64,000 nucleotides of DNA from an uncultured Verrucomicrobiota bacterium (GTDB lineage: Bacteria > Verrucomicrobiota > Kiritimatiellia > CAIQIC01 > Lenti-01), in NCBI GenBank assembly GCA_937860055.1, contig CALMBO010000027.1:62001-126000 (forward strand). The letters run 5' to 3'. Shown one piece after another: positions 41,759-50,611 of the stretch. The notes below the pieces were generated by a model. The model did no database searches. It was not told the DNA's origin and saw only the letters and a program-made list of their open reading frames with translations. Position numbers and translations under genes: made by a program. Position 1 is the first letter of the stretch. The number at the start of each line of letters is the position of its first letter.

Positions 41759-42550
41759 ATGAAGATATTGATGGTTGGCGACATCGTAGGCGGACCGGGG
41801 CGCATGGCCATGGCGCGCGTGGCCACGCGCTACAAGGCGGAGGGGCGGGCGGACATCGTGATCGCCAACGCGGAAAACTGCGCGGCCGGCCGCGGCATCA
41901 CCTCCACCCTGGCGGAGGAGCTTTTCGCCGGCGGCGCGGATGCCCTGACGATGGGCGACCATGTGTGGGACCAGAAGGAGTCGATGGCCTATTTCGACAA
42001 GGAGCCGCGCATCGCGCGGGCGCTGAACCTGCCGCCCGGGTGCCCGGGCAAGGGGGCCATCCGGATCCAGACCAAGGAAGGACCGCTGACCATCATCCAG
42101 CTCATGGGGCGCACCTTCATGAATGCAACGGCCGACTGCCCCTTCCGGACGATCGATGAATGGCTCCAGAGGAACGGTTCGCAGAGCAAGATGATCATCG
42201 TGGACATGCATGCGGAAGCGACGAGCGAAAAGGTGGCGATGGGCAAGTTCCTGGACGGACGCGTGACGGCGGTTCTGGGGACCCATACGCATATCCAGAC
42301 GGCGGATGAGGCCATCACGGCCAAGGGAACGGCCTATATGACCGACCTCGGCATGACGGGCCCGTGCGATTCGGTCATCGGGCGCACCACGGATGCCATC
42401 CTGACGAGGTTCTTGACGGGCATGCCGACCAAGTTCGAGATCGCCAGCGGCGACGTGCGCCTTCATGGGGCGCTGCTCTCGATCGATTCCGCCACCGGCA
42501 AGGCGCTGAAAATCAAGCGCGTCGAGGAAATCCTGTCGAAACCCTCCTGA
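41759..42550 (+). CDS. ymdB: YmdB-type metallophosphoesterase (TIGR00282)
   Basis: 263 residues from ATG 41759, with GAGGGGAAG upstream. Metal ligands: Asp in VGDIVGGPGR, Asn/Glu in ANAENCAAGRG, Asp/His in MGDHVWD, His in DMHAEATSEK, and GTHTHIQTAD. Known YmdB has 2',3'-cyclic phosphodiesterase activity and influences RNase Y, consistent with its position after rny. It is joined to the next gene by TGATG. Confidence 0.95.
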   Translation: MKILMVGDIVGGPGRMAMARVATRYKAEGRADIVIANAENCAAGRGITSTLAEELFAGGADALTMGDHVWDQKESMAYFDKEPRIARALNLPPGCPGKGAIRIQTKEGPLTIIQLMGRTFMNATADCPFRTIDEWLQRNGSQSKMIIVDMHAEATSEKVAMGKFLDGRVTAVLGTHTHIQTADEAITAKGTAYMTDLGMTGPCDSVIGRTTDAILTRFLTGMPTKFEIASGDVRLHGALLSIDSATGKALKIKRVEEILSKPS

Positions 42551-43527
42551 TGAAGCGGATCCTCGTCATCAAGCTAAGTTCGCTGGGCGACATCGCCCAC
42601 GCCCTCCCGGCGGTCCGCGCGCTGAAGGAGCGGACGGGAGCGGCGATTGATTGGGTGGTCCAGCCGGAATATGCGCCGCTTCTGGCCTGCTGTCCCGACG
42701 TGGATCGCACCATCGGATTCCCGCGCCGGGACTTCGCCGGGGGTTTCCTCCCGTTCCTGCGCGAACTGCGGCGCGAAAAATACGATGCCATCGTGGATCT
42801 GCAGGGGCTGATGAAAAGCGCCTTGGCGGCGCGACTGGCCCGCGGCAAGCGGCGGGTGGGACCTGCCTGGGCGAGGGAAGGGGCGCCCCGGTTCTACCAT
42901 GCGCAGCCGCCGAAGGGAGAGGGCTCCCGCCGCCATGCGGTGGACGAACTGATGGATGTAGTGAATCTGATGGCTCCGGGAACGGGGAAGGCGCCCCAGC
43001 CCCGGCTGGACTTTCCGGAGGCGGAAAGTGACGGAACTCCCGGACCGCACGTGGCCTTTGCCCCCTTTTCCCGATGGAAGACCAAGGATTGGCCGATCGA
43101 GAGATTCGCAGAGCTGGGCCGCAGGATGGCGACGGAGATGGGCTGCCGGATCCGCATTGTCGGCGGCCGCGACGACGAGGCCCAAGGGGAGGGGCTGGCG
43201 CGGAAAATCGGCGAAGGCGCACGGAACCTGTGCGGCAAGACCGATCTGCCAGGCCTTTGCTCCCTGCTGAAGGGCATGGATCTGCTGGTGACCGTGGATT
43301 CCGGACCGATGCATTGGGCCGATGCGATGGGCATTCCGCTGGTGGCCATCTTCGGCGCCACCGATCCGCTCCGTACGGGACCCTATTGGCAGATGGACCA
43401 CGTGGTGGCGAAACCGGGGCTGTCCTGCCGTCCTTGCCATTCGCGAACGTGTGCGCGGGGCGATCTGGCCTGCCTGCGCACGTTGGAAGTCGAAGCCGTG
43501 TTCCAGGCCGCGCTGGCGAGGCTGTGA
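42550..43527 (+). CDS. Glycosyltransferase family 9 (heptosyltransferase-like)
   Basis: 325 residues. The N-terminus ILVIKLSSLGDIAHALPAVRAL is the classical GT9 start. The C-terminal nucleotide-sugar site includes SRWKTKDWP, VTVDSGPMHWADAMG and FGATDP. Likely adds heptose or a related sugar to the lipopolysaccharide core, implying a Gram-negative envelope. A Cys-rich C-terminal segment (CRPCHSRTCARGDLACL) is found in many members. Confidence 0.92.
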   Translation: MKRILVIKLSSLGDIAHALPAVRALKERTGAAIDWVVQPEYAPLLACCPDVDRTIGFPRRDFAGGFLPFLRELRREKYDAIVDLQGLMKSALAARLARGKRRVGPAWAREGAPRFYHAQPPKGEGSRRHAVDELMDVVNLMAPGTGKAPQPRLDFPEAESDGTPGPHVAFAPFSRWKTKDWPIERFAELGRRMATEMGCRIRIVGGRDDEAQGEGLARKIGEGARNLCGKTDLPGLCSLLKGMDLLVTVDSGPMHWADAMGIPLVAIFGATDPLRTGPYWQMDHVVAKPGLSCRPCHSRTCARGDLACLRTLEVEAVFQAALARL

Positions 43528-43548
43528 GAGACCGGGAACGGAGTTGCC

Positions 43549-45264
43549 ATGCGAAAAATCGCCTGTCTGTTGATATGCACCGCGGTTTCCGCCGCGACGG
43601 GTTTGGCCGGGAGTCCCTTGCGGGTGCCGGTTCGTTTCTCAATCACCAACGACGCGGGGTTGGGCTACGAGTGGTTCGTCGTGGGCGGCCATCCGGACGT
43701 CGGCGCATGGAATCCGGCCTTGGCCGTCAAGCTGGTCTGGTCGGAAGGCAACGTCTGGTGGGGCGACGTCGGCGTGCAGGCCGGCACGGCATTGGAATAC
43801 AAGTTTGTGAAGCGCGCGACCGATCCCGGCCAGATTTGCGAAACCACCAACGCGACCTGGTGGCCGGACGGCGCCAACCTGCAAACGAACGTGCCGGCGG
43901 AGCCGGCCGCGCCGTTTTCCGGCAAGACGGTGGAGTTCTATTCCGACATGACCAACGTGAGCCTGGTCTACTCCATGCTGTTGTCCGCCGATTTCTCGGC
44001 GACGGGAGCCTGGAACACGGCCGGCATGACGCTGGCCGGGCCGGGGCTTCGCGCGGGCGAATGGCGGCACGTGGCGCAACACATCGGCACCGAAGGCGAA
44101 TGGATGCGCTTCACCTTCAACGGGACGCGCGCCGGGGCGAACATCTGGGAAGGGGCGTGGGACGGGCAGGATTACTGGACGCCGCTGGATGCGCTGATTG
44201 TCCGCGACCGGCAGGTATTCAACTATCTGCCGCCGTCGAATGGCGTCTCGGCCAGCACCATCGTTACGAGCTATGTGGGGTCCACGGCGGCCCATGTGAC
44301 GGGGCGCAACGTGCGGGTCTATTTCCCGCGCGGCTACAACGAGAACACGAACCGGCGCTATCCGGTTGTCTACATGAGCGACGGAGAGAACGTCTTTCCA
44401 CCGGGAGGCGGCTACGGGTGCTGGAATGCGGATGCGAATGCGGATGCGGAAATCCAGGGCGGCCGGATGCGCGAGTCGATCATCGTGGGCGTTCCGTCAT
44501 CCGCCAATCGAACGGTGGAATATCTGCCGCACATGGACATCGACCCCGACGGCGGCGGCAGCGTCGGCCGGGCCGACTATTACGCGGATTTCCTGATCCA
44601 CAACGTGCGGCCGATGGTGGACACCGCCTACCGCACGAAAAACGACCTGGCGAACACGGCCCACATCGGCTCGTCCTGCGGCGGATTGCTGTCGATGTAT
44701 CTCGGCACGTGGACGAACGTGTTCGGGCTCATCGGGCCCATGTCCGGCGTCTACAGCGCCGAGTTCTGCCCGAATTACCGGAGCTGGCTGGCCAGCAATC
44801 GCGTGCACAATGCCCGAGTCTGGCTGGATGTCGGCAACGTCGGATACGAATTGGACATCGATGGCCTCAGCCTGTATGACGACAACTTCGGCATGTACTG
44901 GGATCTGCTGGGCTTCGGCTATGTCCCGGGCGTCGATCTGCGCTTCATGATCGGCTGCGGCCACGACCACAACGAGGCGGCTTGGGGGGCCCGCCTGCCG
45001 TATGTCTACCGCTTCCTGCTCGACGTGCGGGAGGAGCCGAATCCGCTGCTGGCGCCGGCGATAGCGCCCACCGGTTCTATCGGGCAAGTGACTTTTCCGG
45101 TCTACGCCGGAACGGCCTACGCCGTCGAACGGACCGCGTCCTTGACCAGCGACGAGTGGGATGCCGTAACGAATTGGAGCCGCGAGACCAAGCCGTGGAG
45201 CCGGCGAACGGTCAACCTGGAGGCGCTGGGCACCGGCGGATATTTCCGGGTGAAGGGCGAATAA
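43549..45264 (+). CDS. Secreted esterase with N-terminal starch-binding-like domain
   Basis: 571 residues. Signal peptide, then a CBM20-like beta-sandwich (about 25-115: VPVRFSITNDAGLGYEWFVV, GAWNPALAV, LEYKFVKR). A second beta module follows, then an esterase-D type hydrolase (about 255-495: VRVYFPRGYNEN, RYPVVYMSDGEN, nucleophile in GSSCGGLLSMY, His in CGHDHNEAAW). The C-terminal 70 residues end LGTGGYFRVKGE, a module common at the ends of secreted proteins in Kiritimatiellota and Verrucomicrobia. It probably removes acyl groups from polysaccharide. Confidence 0.85.
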   Translation: MRKIACLLICTAVSAATGLAGSPLRVPVRFSITNDAGLGYEWFVVGGHPDVGAWNPALAVKLVWSEGNVWWGDVGVQAGTALEYKFVKRATDPGQICETTNATWWPDGANLQTNVPAEPAAPFSGKTVEFYSDMTNVSLVYSMLLSADFSATGAWNTAGMTLAGPGLRAGEWRHVAQHIGTEGEWMRFTFNGTRAGANIWEGAWDGQDYWTPLDALIVRDRQVFNYLPPSNGVSASTIVTSYVGSTAAHVTGRNVRVYFPRGYNENTNRRYPVVYMSDGENVFPPGGGYGCWNADANADAEIQGGRMRESIIVGVPSSANRTVEYLPHMDIDPDGGGSVGRADYYADFLIHNVRPMVDTAYRTKNDLANTAHIGSSCGGLLSMYLGTWTNVFGLIGPMSGVYSAEFCPNYRSWLASNRVHNARVWLDVGNVGYELDIDGLSLYDDNFGMYWDLLGFGYVPGVDLRFMIGCGHDHNEAAWGARLPYVYRFLLDVREEPNPLLAPAIAPTGSIGQVTFPVYAGTAYAVERTASLTSDEWDAVTNWSRETKPWSRRTVNLEALGTGGYFRVKGE

Positions 45265-45324
45265 TTGACGGGTCTTGCCGAAAAGTCTAGAAAGAGCAGG
45301 AATTTTCCAGGACAGGAGATGGGC

Positions 45325-46380
45325 ATGAGCGGATCGATTTCGGGCAAGGTGCTGGTGACGGGCGGAAGCGGATTTCTGGGGATCAACCTCATCCGGCATC
45401 TGCTGGCGCAAGGAATGAGCGATATCCGGTCGCTGGATCTGGCGGATTTCGACTATCCGGAGAAGGACCGCGTGGAAATCCTGAAAGGGGATATCCGCGA
45501 CACGGCGTTGCTGGCAAAGGCGATGGAGGGCGTTCGGTTCGTCGTGCACACGGCGGCGGCGCTGCCCCTGTATTCCGAGAGGGACATCGTCACCACCGAC
45601 GTGGATGGCACCCGCCATCTGCTGGAAGCCGCCCGAAAGGCCGGCGTGGAGCGCTTTGTGATGATTTCCAGCACGGCCGTCTACGGCATCCCCGACCACC
45701 ATCCGCTGCTGGAGGATGACCAGATGATCGGCGTGGGCCCGTATGGGCGCGCCAAGATCGCGGCGGAGGCGGAGTGCCTGAAGTTCCGCGCGCAGGGCAT
45801 GTGCGTGCCGATCATCCGCCCCAAATCCTTCATCGGGCCGGAACGACTGGGCGTGTTCGCGCTGTTCTATGACTGGGCCTATACGGGGCATGGATTCCCG
45901 ATGATCGGCAGCGGCAAAAACCGCTATCAGCTGCTGGACGTGGAGGACCTGTGCGACGCAATCTGGCTCACCCTGACGCTGGACGTGGCGAAGGTGAACG
46001 ACACCTTCAACATCGGCGCCAAGGAATTCACGACGATGCGAGAGGATTACCAGGCCGTGCTGGACGAGGCGGGCCACGGGAAGAAAATCCGCGGGTTTCC
46101 GGCGGCTCCGATGATCTGGACGCTGCGGTTCCTGGAACTGCTGAAGCTCTCGCCCCTCTACAAGTGGGTATACGAGACAGCCAGCGAGGATTCGTTCGTG
46201 AGCATCGAGAAGGCGGAGCGGATCCTGGGGTTCAAGCCGAAGTTCTCGAACAAGCAGGCGCTCGTGCGGAACTACCGCTGGTACGTGGCGCATCTGGACC
46301 AGTTCCGCAATGCCAGCGGCGTGTCGCACCGGGTGCCATGGAAGCAGGGCATCCTGCGACTGGCGAAATTCTTCTTCTGA
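45325..46380 (+). CDS. NAD-dependent sugar epimerase/dehydratase (SDR)
   Basis: 351 residues. The Rossmann motif is GGSGFLGINLIRHLL; the catalytic Ser and Tyr-x3-Lys appear as ISSTAVYG and YGRAKIAAE. ATG 45325 is chosen because AGGAG lies 6 bases upstream; ATG 45319 abuts it. The substrate is probably a nucleotide sugar or related polyol, but no specificity motif is clear. The zinc-ribbon gene follows after 2 bases. Confidence 0.9.
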   Translation: MSGSISGKVLVTGGSGFLGINLIRHLLAQGMSDIRSLDLADFDYPEKDRVEILKGDIRDTALLAKAMEGVRFVVHTAAALPLYSERDIVTTDVDGTRHLLEAARKAGVERFVMISSTAVYGIPDHHPLLEDDQMIGVGPYGRAKIAAEAECLKFRAQGMCVPIIRPKSFIGPERLGVFALFYDWAYTGHGFPMIGSGKNRYQLLDVEDLCDAIWLTLTLDVAKVNDTFNIGAKEFTTMREDYQAVLDEAGHGKKIRGFPAAPMIWTLRFLELLKLSPLYKWVYETASEDSFVSIEKAERILGFKPKFSNKQALVRNYRWYVAHLDQFRNASGVSHRVPWKQGILRLAKFFF

Positions 46381-46382
46381 CC

Positions 46383-46793
46383 ATGAAACGTCAGGATCCC
46401 GGAAAGGTCGAATTGCATTGTCCCGCCTGCGGACGCGATTCGTGGCTGCTGCGCAAGCCGAAGTACGACGGGTTCACGAAAACGGGCGAAACGCTGGCCT
46501 GTGCGCTGTGCGGAAACGAATTCGCGTCGGAAGACGAGATCCCGTTCAACGACAGCCGCAAGCCGAAGGTCTTCTCGGAAGAGGACCGCCCCCGGCCGGT
46601 GAAGGTCTTCCGCGAGGATGAAAAGGGGAAGATGTGCCGCTATTGCGCGGAATACGTGGTGAATCCGTTCCTGCAGCGCTGCGGACTGCACCGATGCGAG
46701 GTGCAGGCGACGGATACCTGTCCGCATTTCCGGCCCAAGCCGCCGCCGAAGGAAGAGGCGGAGCCGGAAACGCCCAATCCGTTTCGGCTATGA
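46383..46793 (+). CDS. Cysteine-rich zinc-ribbon protein
   Basis: 136 residues. Two Cys pairs (CPAC, CALC) at about residues 13-41 form a zinc ribbon. A second set (CRYC, CGLHRCEVQATDTCPHF) near the C-terminus looks like another metal site. Acidic linker between them. No function known. It starts 2 bases after the epimerase stop and is the last plus-strand gene before the convergent block. Confidence 0.75.
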   Translation: MKRQDPGKVELHCPACGRDSWLLRKPKYDGFTKTGETLACALCGNEFASEDEIPFNDSRKPKVFSEEDRPRPVKVFREDEKGKMCRYCAEYVVNPFLQRCGLHRCEVQATDTCPHFRPKPPPKEEAEPETPNPFRL

Positions 46794-46863
46794 TGCGCGG
46801 CGGAAGCCGCCCTGCGAGAGGGGAACCTGCGGTGCCTTTCCCCGCCCGAAGGAGGGGGGCTTC

Positions 46864-47028
46864 CTAGTAGCTGCCGGCGGTGCCGAAGGGGACGGAAGGG
46901 GCGCTTTCCCAGGATTGGGGCATGTTCCAAGGCAGGTCGGCCTCGGCGTCGGGGGAGGCGCATCCAGCGGCGCCAAGGCATAGCCCTGCGGCGGCAAGAA
47001 GTGCGAGAAGCCAACGGGACCGGGTCAC
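46864..47028 (-). CDS. Very small lipoprotein (54 aa)
   Basis: GTG start at 47028 overlaps the stop of the upstream TM gene (GTGA). The product begins with a signal peptide and lipobox (LGAAGC near residue 23), then a short Pro/Trp-rich tail (DLPWNMPQSWESAPSVPFG) ending in Tyr. It is convincing because the lipobox, length and coupling all agree. No family name known to me; short lipoproteins with a DLPWN tail may be characteristic of this lineage. Confidence 0.65.
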   Translation of the reverse strand: MTRSRWLLALLAAAGLCLGAAGCASPDAEADLPWNMPQSWESAPSVPFGTAGSY

Positions 47029-47147
47029 GGCCAGATGGACGGGGCCGCCGAGTAATAGCTGATTTCGGCGAACTGGAGGCCCACCACCGTCAGCAGCAGC
47101 AGCAGGGCCACCAAGGTCAGGGCGGAAAGTCCGTTAGAAGAGAACAT
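47025..47147 (-). CDS. Very small single-TM protein (40 aa)
   Basis: ATG 47147 lies 14 bases inside the end of the coiled-coil gene and has AAGGAGGGCGACA upstream, a strong ribosome binding site. The sequence is one helix (ALTLVALLLLLTVVG), then FAEISYYSAAPSIWP. The next gene's GTG overlaps its stop. The tail ending in Tyr-Tyr...Pro-Ser-x-Trp-Pro is distinctive. Confidence 0.65.
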   Translation of the reverse strand: MFSSNGLSALTLVALLLLLTVVGLQFAEISYYSAAPSIWP

Positions 47148-48009
47148 TGTCGCCCTCCTTCACGGTTTCCTTCTGGAATTCCGGGAGCACCTCGGCGATG
47201 GAGACATCGTCGCGGATGGCGCTGAGGCGAATCTTGCCGATCATGTTTTCGCCGCGATGGACGATCATTTCTGCCGTGGTCTGGGCACCTTGGTTCGAGC
47301 CGATGTCGATCACGACGAAATTCCATTCGGCGTTGGCATAGATGATCTTGGCCGTCGTGCCGGCGGCCATCGTGATTTCCTTATGCAGTTCCTTGTCGCA
47401 CTTCTCGAGCTGGGTTTCCAAGACGGACTTGTCTTCTTCCAGTTGGGCGATCTGGTCCTGCATGCTCGTGACCTGGTTGTTCAGATCGGCGACCTGGGCG
47501 GTCAACGTCGCCTTTTCATCCTCGAGGCTGGCAATGACATTGCTCTTTTCGGCCAGTTCCTGATCCTTGGCGCGGATGGTTTCGTTCAGCTGGACGATCT
47601 GGGTGCGCGCATCCTCGAGCTGGGCCCTGGTGCTTTCCAGTTCGGCGCGGGTGTTCTCGAGATCCTGGCGGGTGTTTTCGAGGTCGGTCTTGGTGTCATT
47701 CCAGCCCAGGAGGACGGCATTGGCGACCGAAGTGGCCTTGTTCAGTTCGGAATCGAGGCGGAGCAGGTCCTCCTTGGTGCCGATCTTGAGGTTGGCGGCA
47801 TTGAACTGGGCGGCCGCCTTGGCTTCGTCGGAGAGGAGGGATTGGGGCCCTTTGAGGGTGGAGACCAACCGTTCAACGCCGCCTTCAAGCTTCTGGGTGC
47901 GTTCCTTGATCAGCGTCCGCTTGGGAAAGAGCACGGCGGCCTGAATGGCAAGGGCGACGATGCTGACCAGCAAGACGATAACGATAAGCGGCTTCAACAA
48001 TTTAGCCAT
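47134..48009 (-). CDS. Membrane-anchored coiled-coil protein
   Basis: 291 residues from ATG 48009, with GGAGGACATC upstream. An N-terminal TM helix (LIVIVLLVSIVALAIQAAVLF) is followed by a long coiled coil (about 90-210) with repeats DLENTRQDLENTRAELESTRAQ and SLEDEKATLTAQVADLNNQV. The C-terminal 80 residues form a small beta domain (KIIYANAEWNFVVIDIGSNQGAQTTAEMIVHRG) similar to the MreC-like/SH3-type tails of envelope proteins. It ends inside the start of the tiny TM gene, so the three genes form a cluster. Confidence 0.82.
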   Translation of the reverse strand: MAKLLKPLIVIVLLVSIVALAIQAAVLFPKRTLIKERTQKLEGGVERLVSTLKGPQSLLSDEAKAAAQFNAANLKIGTKEDLLRLDSELNKATSVANAVLLGWNDTKTDLENTRQDLENTRAELESTRAQLEDARTQIVQLNETIRAKDQELAEKSNVIASLEDEKATLTAQVADLNNQVTSMQDQIAQLEEDKSVLETQLEKCDKELHKEITMAAGTTAKIIYANAEWNFVVIDIGSNQGAQTTAEMIVHRGENMIGKIRLSAIRDDVSIAEVLPEFQKETVKEGDNVLF

Positions 48010-48039
48010 GATGTCCTCCAAAACACATTTGTGGCGAGC

Positions 48040-48068
48040 ATTGTGCGTAAAAGGGGTGGGGATGTCAA
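48040..48068 (-). promoter_or_regulatory. Promoter of the coiled-coil gene
   Basis: On the minus strand TTGACA (48063-48068), 17 bp, CACAAT (48040-48045). Predicted leader about 24 nt, containing the GGAGG ribosome binding site. Confidence 0.6.
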
Positions 48069-48108
48069 ACTCCAAAAGGGATTTGCGAATGGGTCAAGGA
48101 ATGGGAAC

Positions 48109-49278
48109 TCAATAGAACAGGATATCGGCCCATTGACGGCCTTTTTCGGTGAACTGCCATTTTCCGCCGGTCTGGGCGATATAGGCCCTCCCGTTGCGCC
48201 CCAGGACATCGGAATAGACCTTTGCGACGGCCTGCCGCTGGTTGCCGAGGAGGGTGACTTCGGCGGCGCTGGCATTGCGCCCCGAAAGGGGGGCTCCAGA
48301 CTGCGAAAGGGCGAGGCAGATGGGACCGCCATCATGGGGCGTGCCCTTCCAGAGGGAGGGGAAGCGCCGGAAATAGTCCGGATATTTTCCTCGCAGGACC
48401 ACTTCGCAGGCAGGGGGGACGGTGGCGAAATAGGAAGCCATGGCGAGGCCGGGGTCCCGGGAATGGGCGGCATAGAAATCCAACGGATCGAAGGCAAACA
48501 AATTGCCTCCATTGTAGTTGCCGAAATCAGGTTTGATTTTCTCTTCGCGGCCCTTGATTTCGAAGCGAGAATTGAGCAGAACGCCGATCTCCCAATGCAG
48601 GTGGCTTCGCTCCAGGGGAATGGGCGGCTGGGTGTTGCTGGTATGGCCCAGCGTCCCGATTTCATCGCCCGGGGCGACCGGATGTCCGGGTCGGATGCCG
48701 AAACGGATGTCGGCCAGGTGGGCATACAGGGTGTAGACGGTGGCGGGTTCGGAAGAGCCATCGCGCTTTGAAATCATTCCCAGCGAAGGATCGGGATGTT
48801 CGATGAGCACATATTTTCCATAGGAGGAATTGCCGGCGACGGAGTTGACGAACGCGACGCGGCCTTCCGCGATGGCGTAGACCGGATCGGTGGGAATGCC
48901 CTTCCGGTCGCGCGCGGTGGCGGCGATATCCACGCCCTCATGGAAAGCCGGAAAGATGCGGCCGCCGCGCTGCGCGGTGCGGGTGGAGCCGAATTTGGCG
49001 GATTCAAGGCGGCCCGATCCCGTCGGCTGCAGCACGCCGGGCATGTCGGGCGTCAGGAGATTCTGCTGCGGCGTAGGGGGCACCATCCGCTGCCAGACCG
49101 GCGGCGGAGGCGGCGGGGGTTCGGGTATTTCCTGGGCGACCGGGACGGGTTCCGGGGCCGGCCGATGACAGCCGGCCTGGCGAAAGGCCAGCCAACGGAA
49201 AAAGAAAAAATCCAGCACCAGCAGGGGAATGATCCAGACCAGATGGCGCAGGGGGGACTTGCGCGCGGGATATCGCAT
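48109..49278 (-). CDS. M23-family peptidoglycan endopeptidase
   Basis: 389 residues. N-terminal TM anchor (LVWIIPLLVLDFFFF), a Pro-rich linker, and an M23/LytM domain with metal ligands in HEGVDIAA (about 115), YTLYAHLADIR and SHLHWEIG (HxH). The C-terminal 100 residues hold no recognised domain. It cleaves peptide cross-links in the wall. It lies 6 bases after frr and is probably co-transcribed. Confidence 0.88.
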   Translation of the reverse strand: MRYPARKSPLRHLVWIIPLLVLDFFFFRWLAFRQAGCHRPAPEPVPVAQEIPEPPPPPPPVWQRMVPPTPQQNLLTPDMPGVLQPTGSGRLESAKFGSTRTAQRGGRIFPAFHEGVDIAATARDRKGIPTDPVYAIAEGRVAFVNSVAGNSSYGKYVLIEHPDPSLGMISKRDGSSEPATVYTLYAHLADIRFGIRPGHPVAPGDEIGTLGHTSNTQPPIPLERSHLHWEIGVLLNSRFEIKGREEKIKPDFGNYNGGNLFAFDPLDFYAAHSRDPGLAMASYFATVPPACEVVLRGKYPDYFRRFPSLWKGTPHDGGPICLALSQSGAPLSGRNASAAEVTLLGNQRQAVAKVYSDVLGRNGRAYIAQTGGKWQFTEKGRQWADILFY

Positions 49279-49284
49279 GGACGG

Positions 49285-49851
49285 TCAGACGGCCATGATG
49301 TCTTTTTCTTTGGCCGCCACCAGATCGTCCACTTTCTTGGAATAGGTGTCCGTATACTTCTGCACCTCTTCCAGGGTGCGATCGCGGTCGTCCTCGGTGA
49401 TGGCCGAGGCCTTTTCCAGGGACTTCACGGCATCATTGGCCTCGCGGCGGATGGAGCGCAGGGCCACCCGGGCCTCTTCCCCCATGCGGTTGGCGACCTT
49501 CGTCAATTCCTTGCGGCGCTCTTCGCTCAGCTCGGGGATGGGAACTCGGATGACGCGGCCGTCGTTAAGCGGCGTGACGCCGATGTTGGCGGCGAGGATG
49601 GCCTTCTCGATGGCGGAAAGGGAGGAGGGGTCGTAAGCCTTGATGACGATCAGGCGCGGCTCGGGAGTGCTGATGATGGCCATCTGGTTCAGGCGGGTCT
49701 GGGCGCCATAGCAATCGACGCTGATATGGTCCACCAGGCTGGGAGAAGCCTTGCCGGTGCGAAGGCCGGAAAGCCCCTGCTGGAGGTGGGCGATGGCTTT
49801 CTCCATCTTGTCGTCGGTTTCAAGCAGGACATCGTCGGCGGATTCGTACAT
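49285..49851 (-). CDS. frr: Ribosome recycling factor
   Basis: 188 residues from ATG 49851, matching the family's 185. MEKAIAHLQQGLSGLRTGKASPSLVDHI, TPEPRLIVIKAYD, NIGVTPLNDGRVIRVPIPELSEERR and a closing helical DDLVAAKEKDIMAV are canonical. It splits the post-termination ribosome with EF-G. It follows pyrH, the standard gene order, though rpsB and tsf are not next to them here. Confidence 0.98.
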   Translation of the reverse strand: MYESADDVLLETDDKMEKAIAHLQQGLSGLRTGKASPSLVDHISVDCYGAQTRLNQMAIISTPEPRLIVIKAYDPSSLSAIEKAILAANIGVTPLNDGRVIRVPIPELSEERRKELTKVANRMGEEARVALRSIRREANDAVKSLEKASAITEDDRDRTLEEVQKYTDTYSKKVDDLVAAKEKDIMAV

Positions 49852-49874
49852 GGCGTTTCCTTTCCAGTTGGATT

Positions 49875-50594
49875 TCAGGCGGTGACCAAGGTGCCGGCCT
49901 TCTGGCCCCGCACCACGCGGAGCAATTCCCCGCGCTTGAAAAAGTCGAAGACGAGTATAGGGATTTGATTGTCCATGCAAAGCGAAAAGGCGGCCGCGTC
50001 CATCACCTTCAGGCGGCGGGCGAGCGCATCGGAATAGGTGAGGCGGTCGAACTTGACGGCCTTGGGATTGCGGACGGGGTCGGAATCGTAGATGCCATCG
50101 ACCTTGGTGGCCTTGAGCAGCACCTGCGCCCCGATCTCGGCGGCCCGCAGCGCTGCCGCGCTGTCGGTGGTGAAGAAGGGATTCCCCGTTCCTCCGCCGA
50201 TGATGACGACGGTTCCGGCTTCGAGCAGCTCGATGGCGCGGCGGAAGGTGAACAACTCGGACAAGGCCGGCATGGCCGTTGCCGAAAGGGTCTTGGCCGG
50301 GATGCCGGCGGTCTCGAGGGCGGATTGCAGCGCGAGGCTGTTGATCATCGTGGCGAGCATGCCCATGTTGTCGCCATGGGCGCGCCCGAAGCCGCGATCC
50401 TGGCCTTTCATGCCGCGGAAGATGTTGCCGCCGCCGATAACGACGCCGACCTGCACGCCCATCTTGCGGACCGATTGGATCTGCGAAGCCATGTTCGCCA
50501 GAACGGCATCGGAAAGACATTCGCCCGACGCGGAGTCGCGAAGGACTTCGCCACTGAGCTTCAAGAGGATCCTGCGGTATTTCGCCTTTTTCAT
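49875..50594 (-). CDS. pyrH: UMP kinase
   Basis: 239 residues from ATG 50594. RILLKLSGEVL, GVVIGGGNIFRG, the Asp of DNMGMLATMINSLAL, GGGTGNPFFTTDSAAALRA and KATKVDGIYDSDP are intact. It phosphorylates UMP to UDP for pyrimidine supply. Usually preceded by tsf; here a prepilin gene and a thioesterase precede it. Confidence 0.97.
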   Translation of the reverse strand: MKKAKYRRILLKLSGEVLRDSASGECLSDAVLANMASQIQSVRKMGVQVGVVIGGGNIFRGMKGQDRGFGRAHGDNMGMLATMINSLALQSALETAGIPAKTLSATAMPALSELFTFRRAIELLEAGTVVIIGGGTGNPFFTTDSAAALRAAEIGAQVLLKATKVDGIYDSDPVRNPKAVKFDRLTYSDALARRLKVMDAAAFSLCMDNQIPILVFDFFKRGELLRVVRGQKAGTLVTA

Positions 50595-50611
50595 GTGGGT
50601 TTCTCCTTTGA

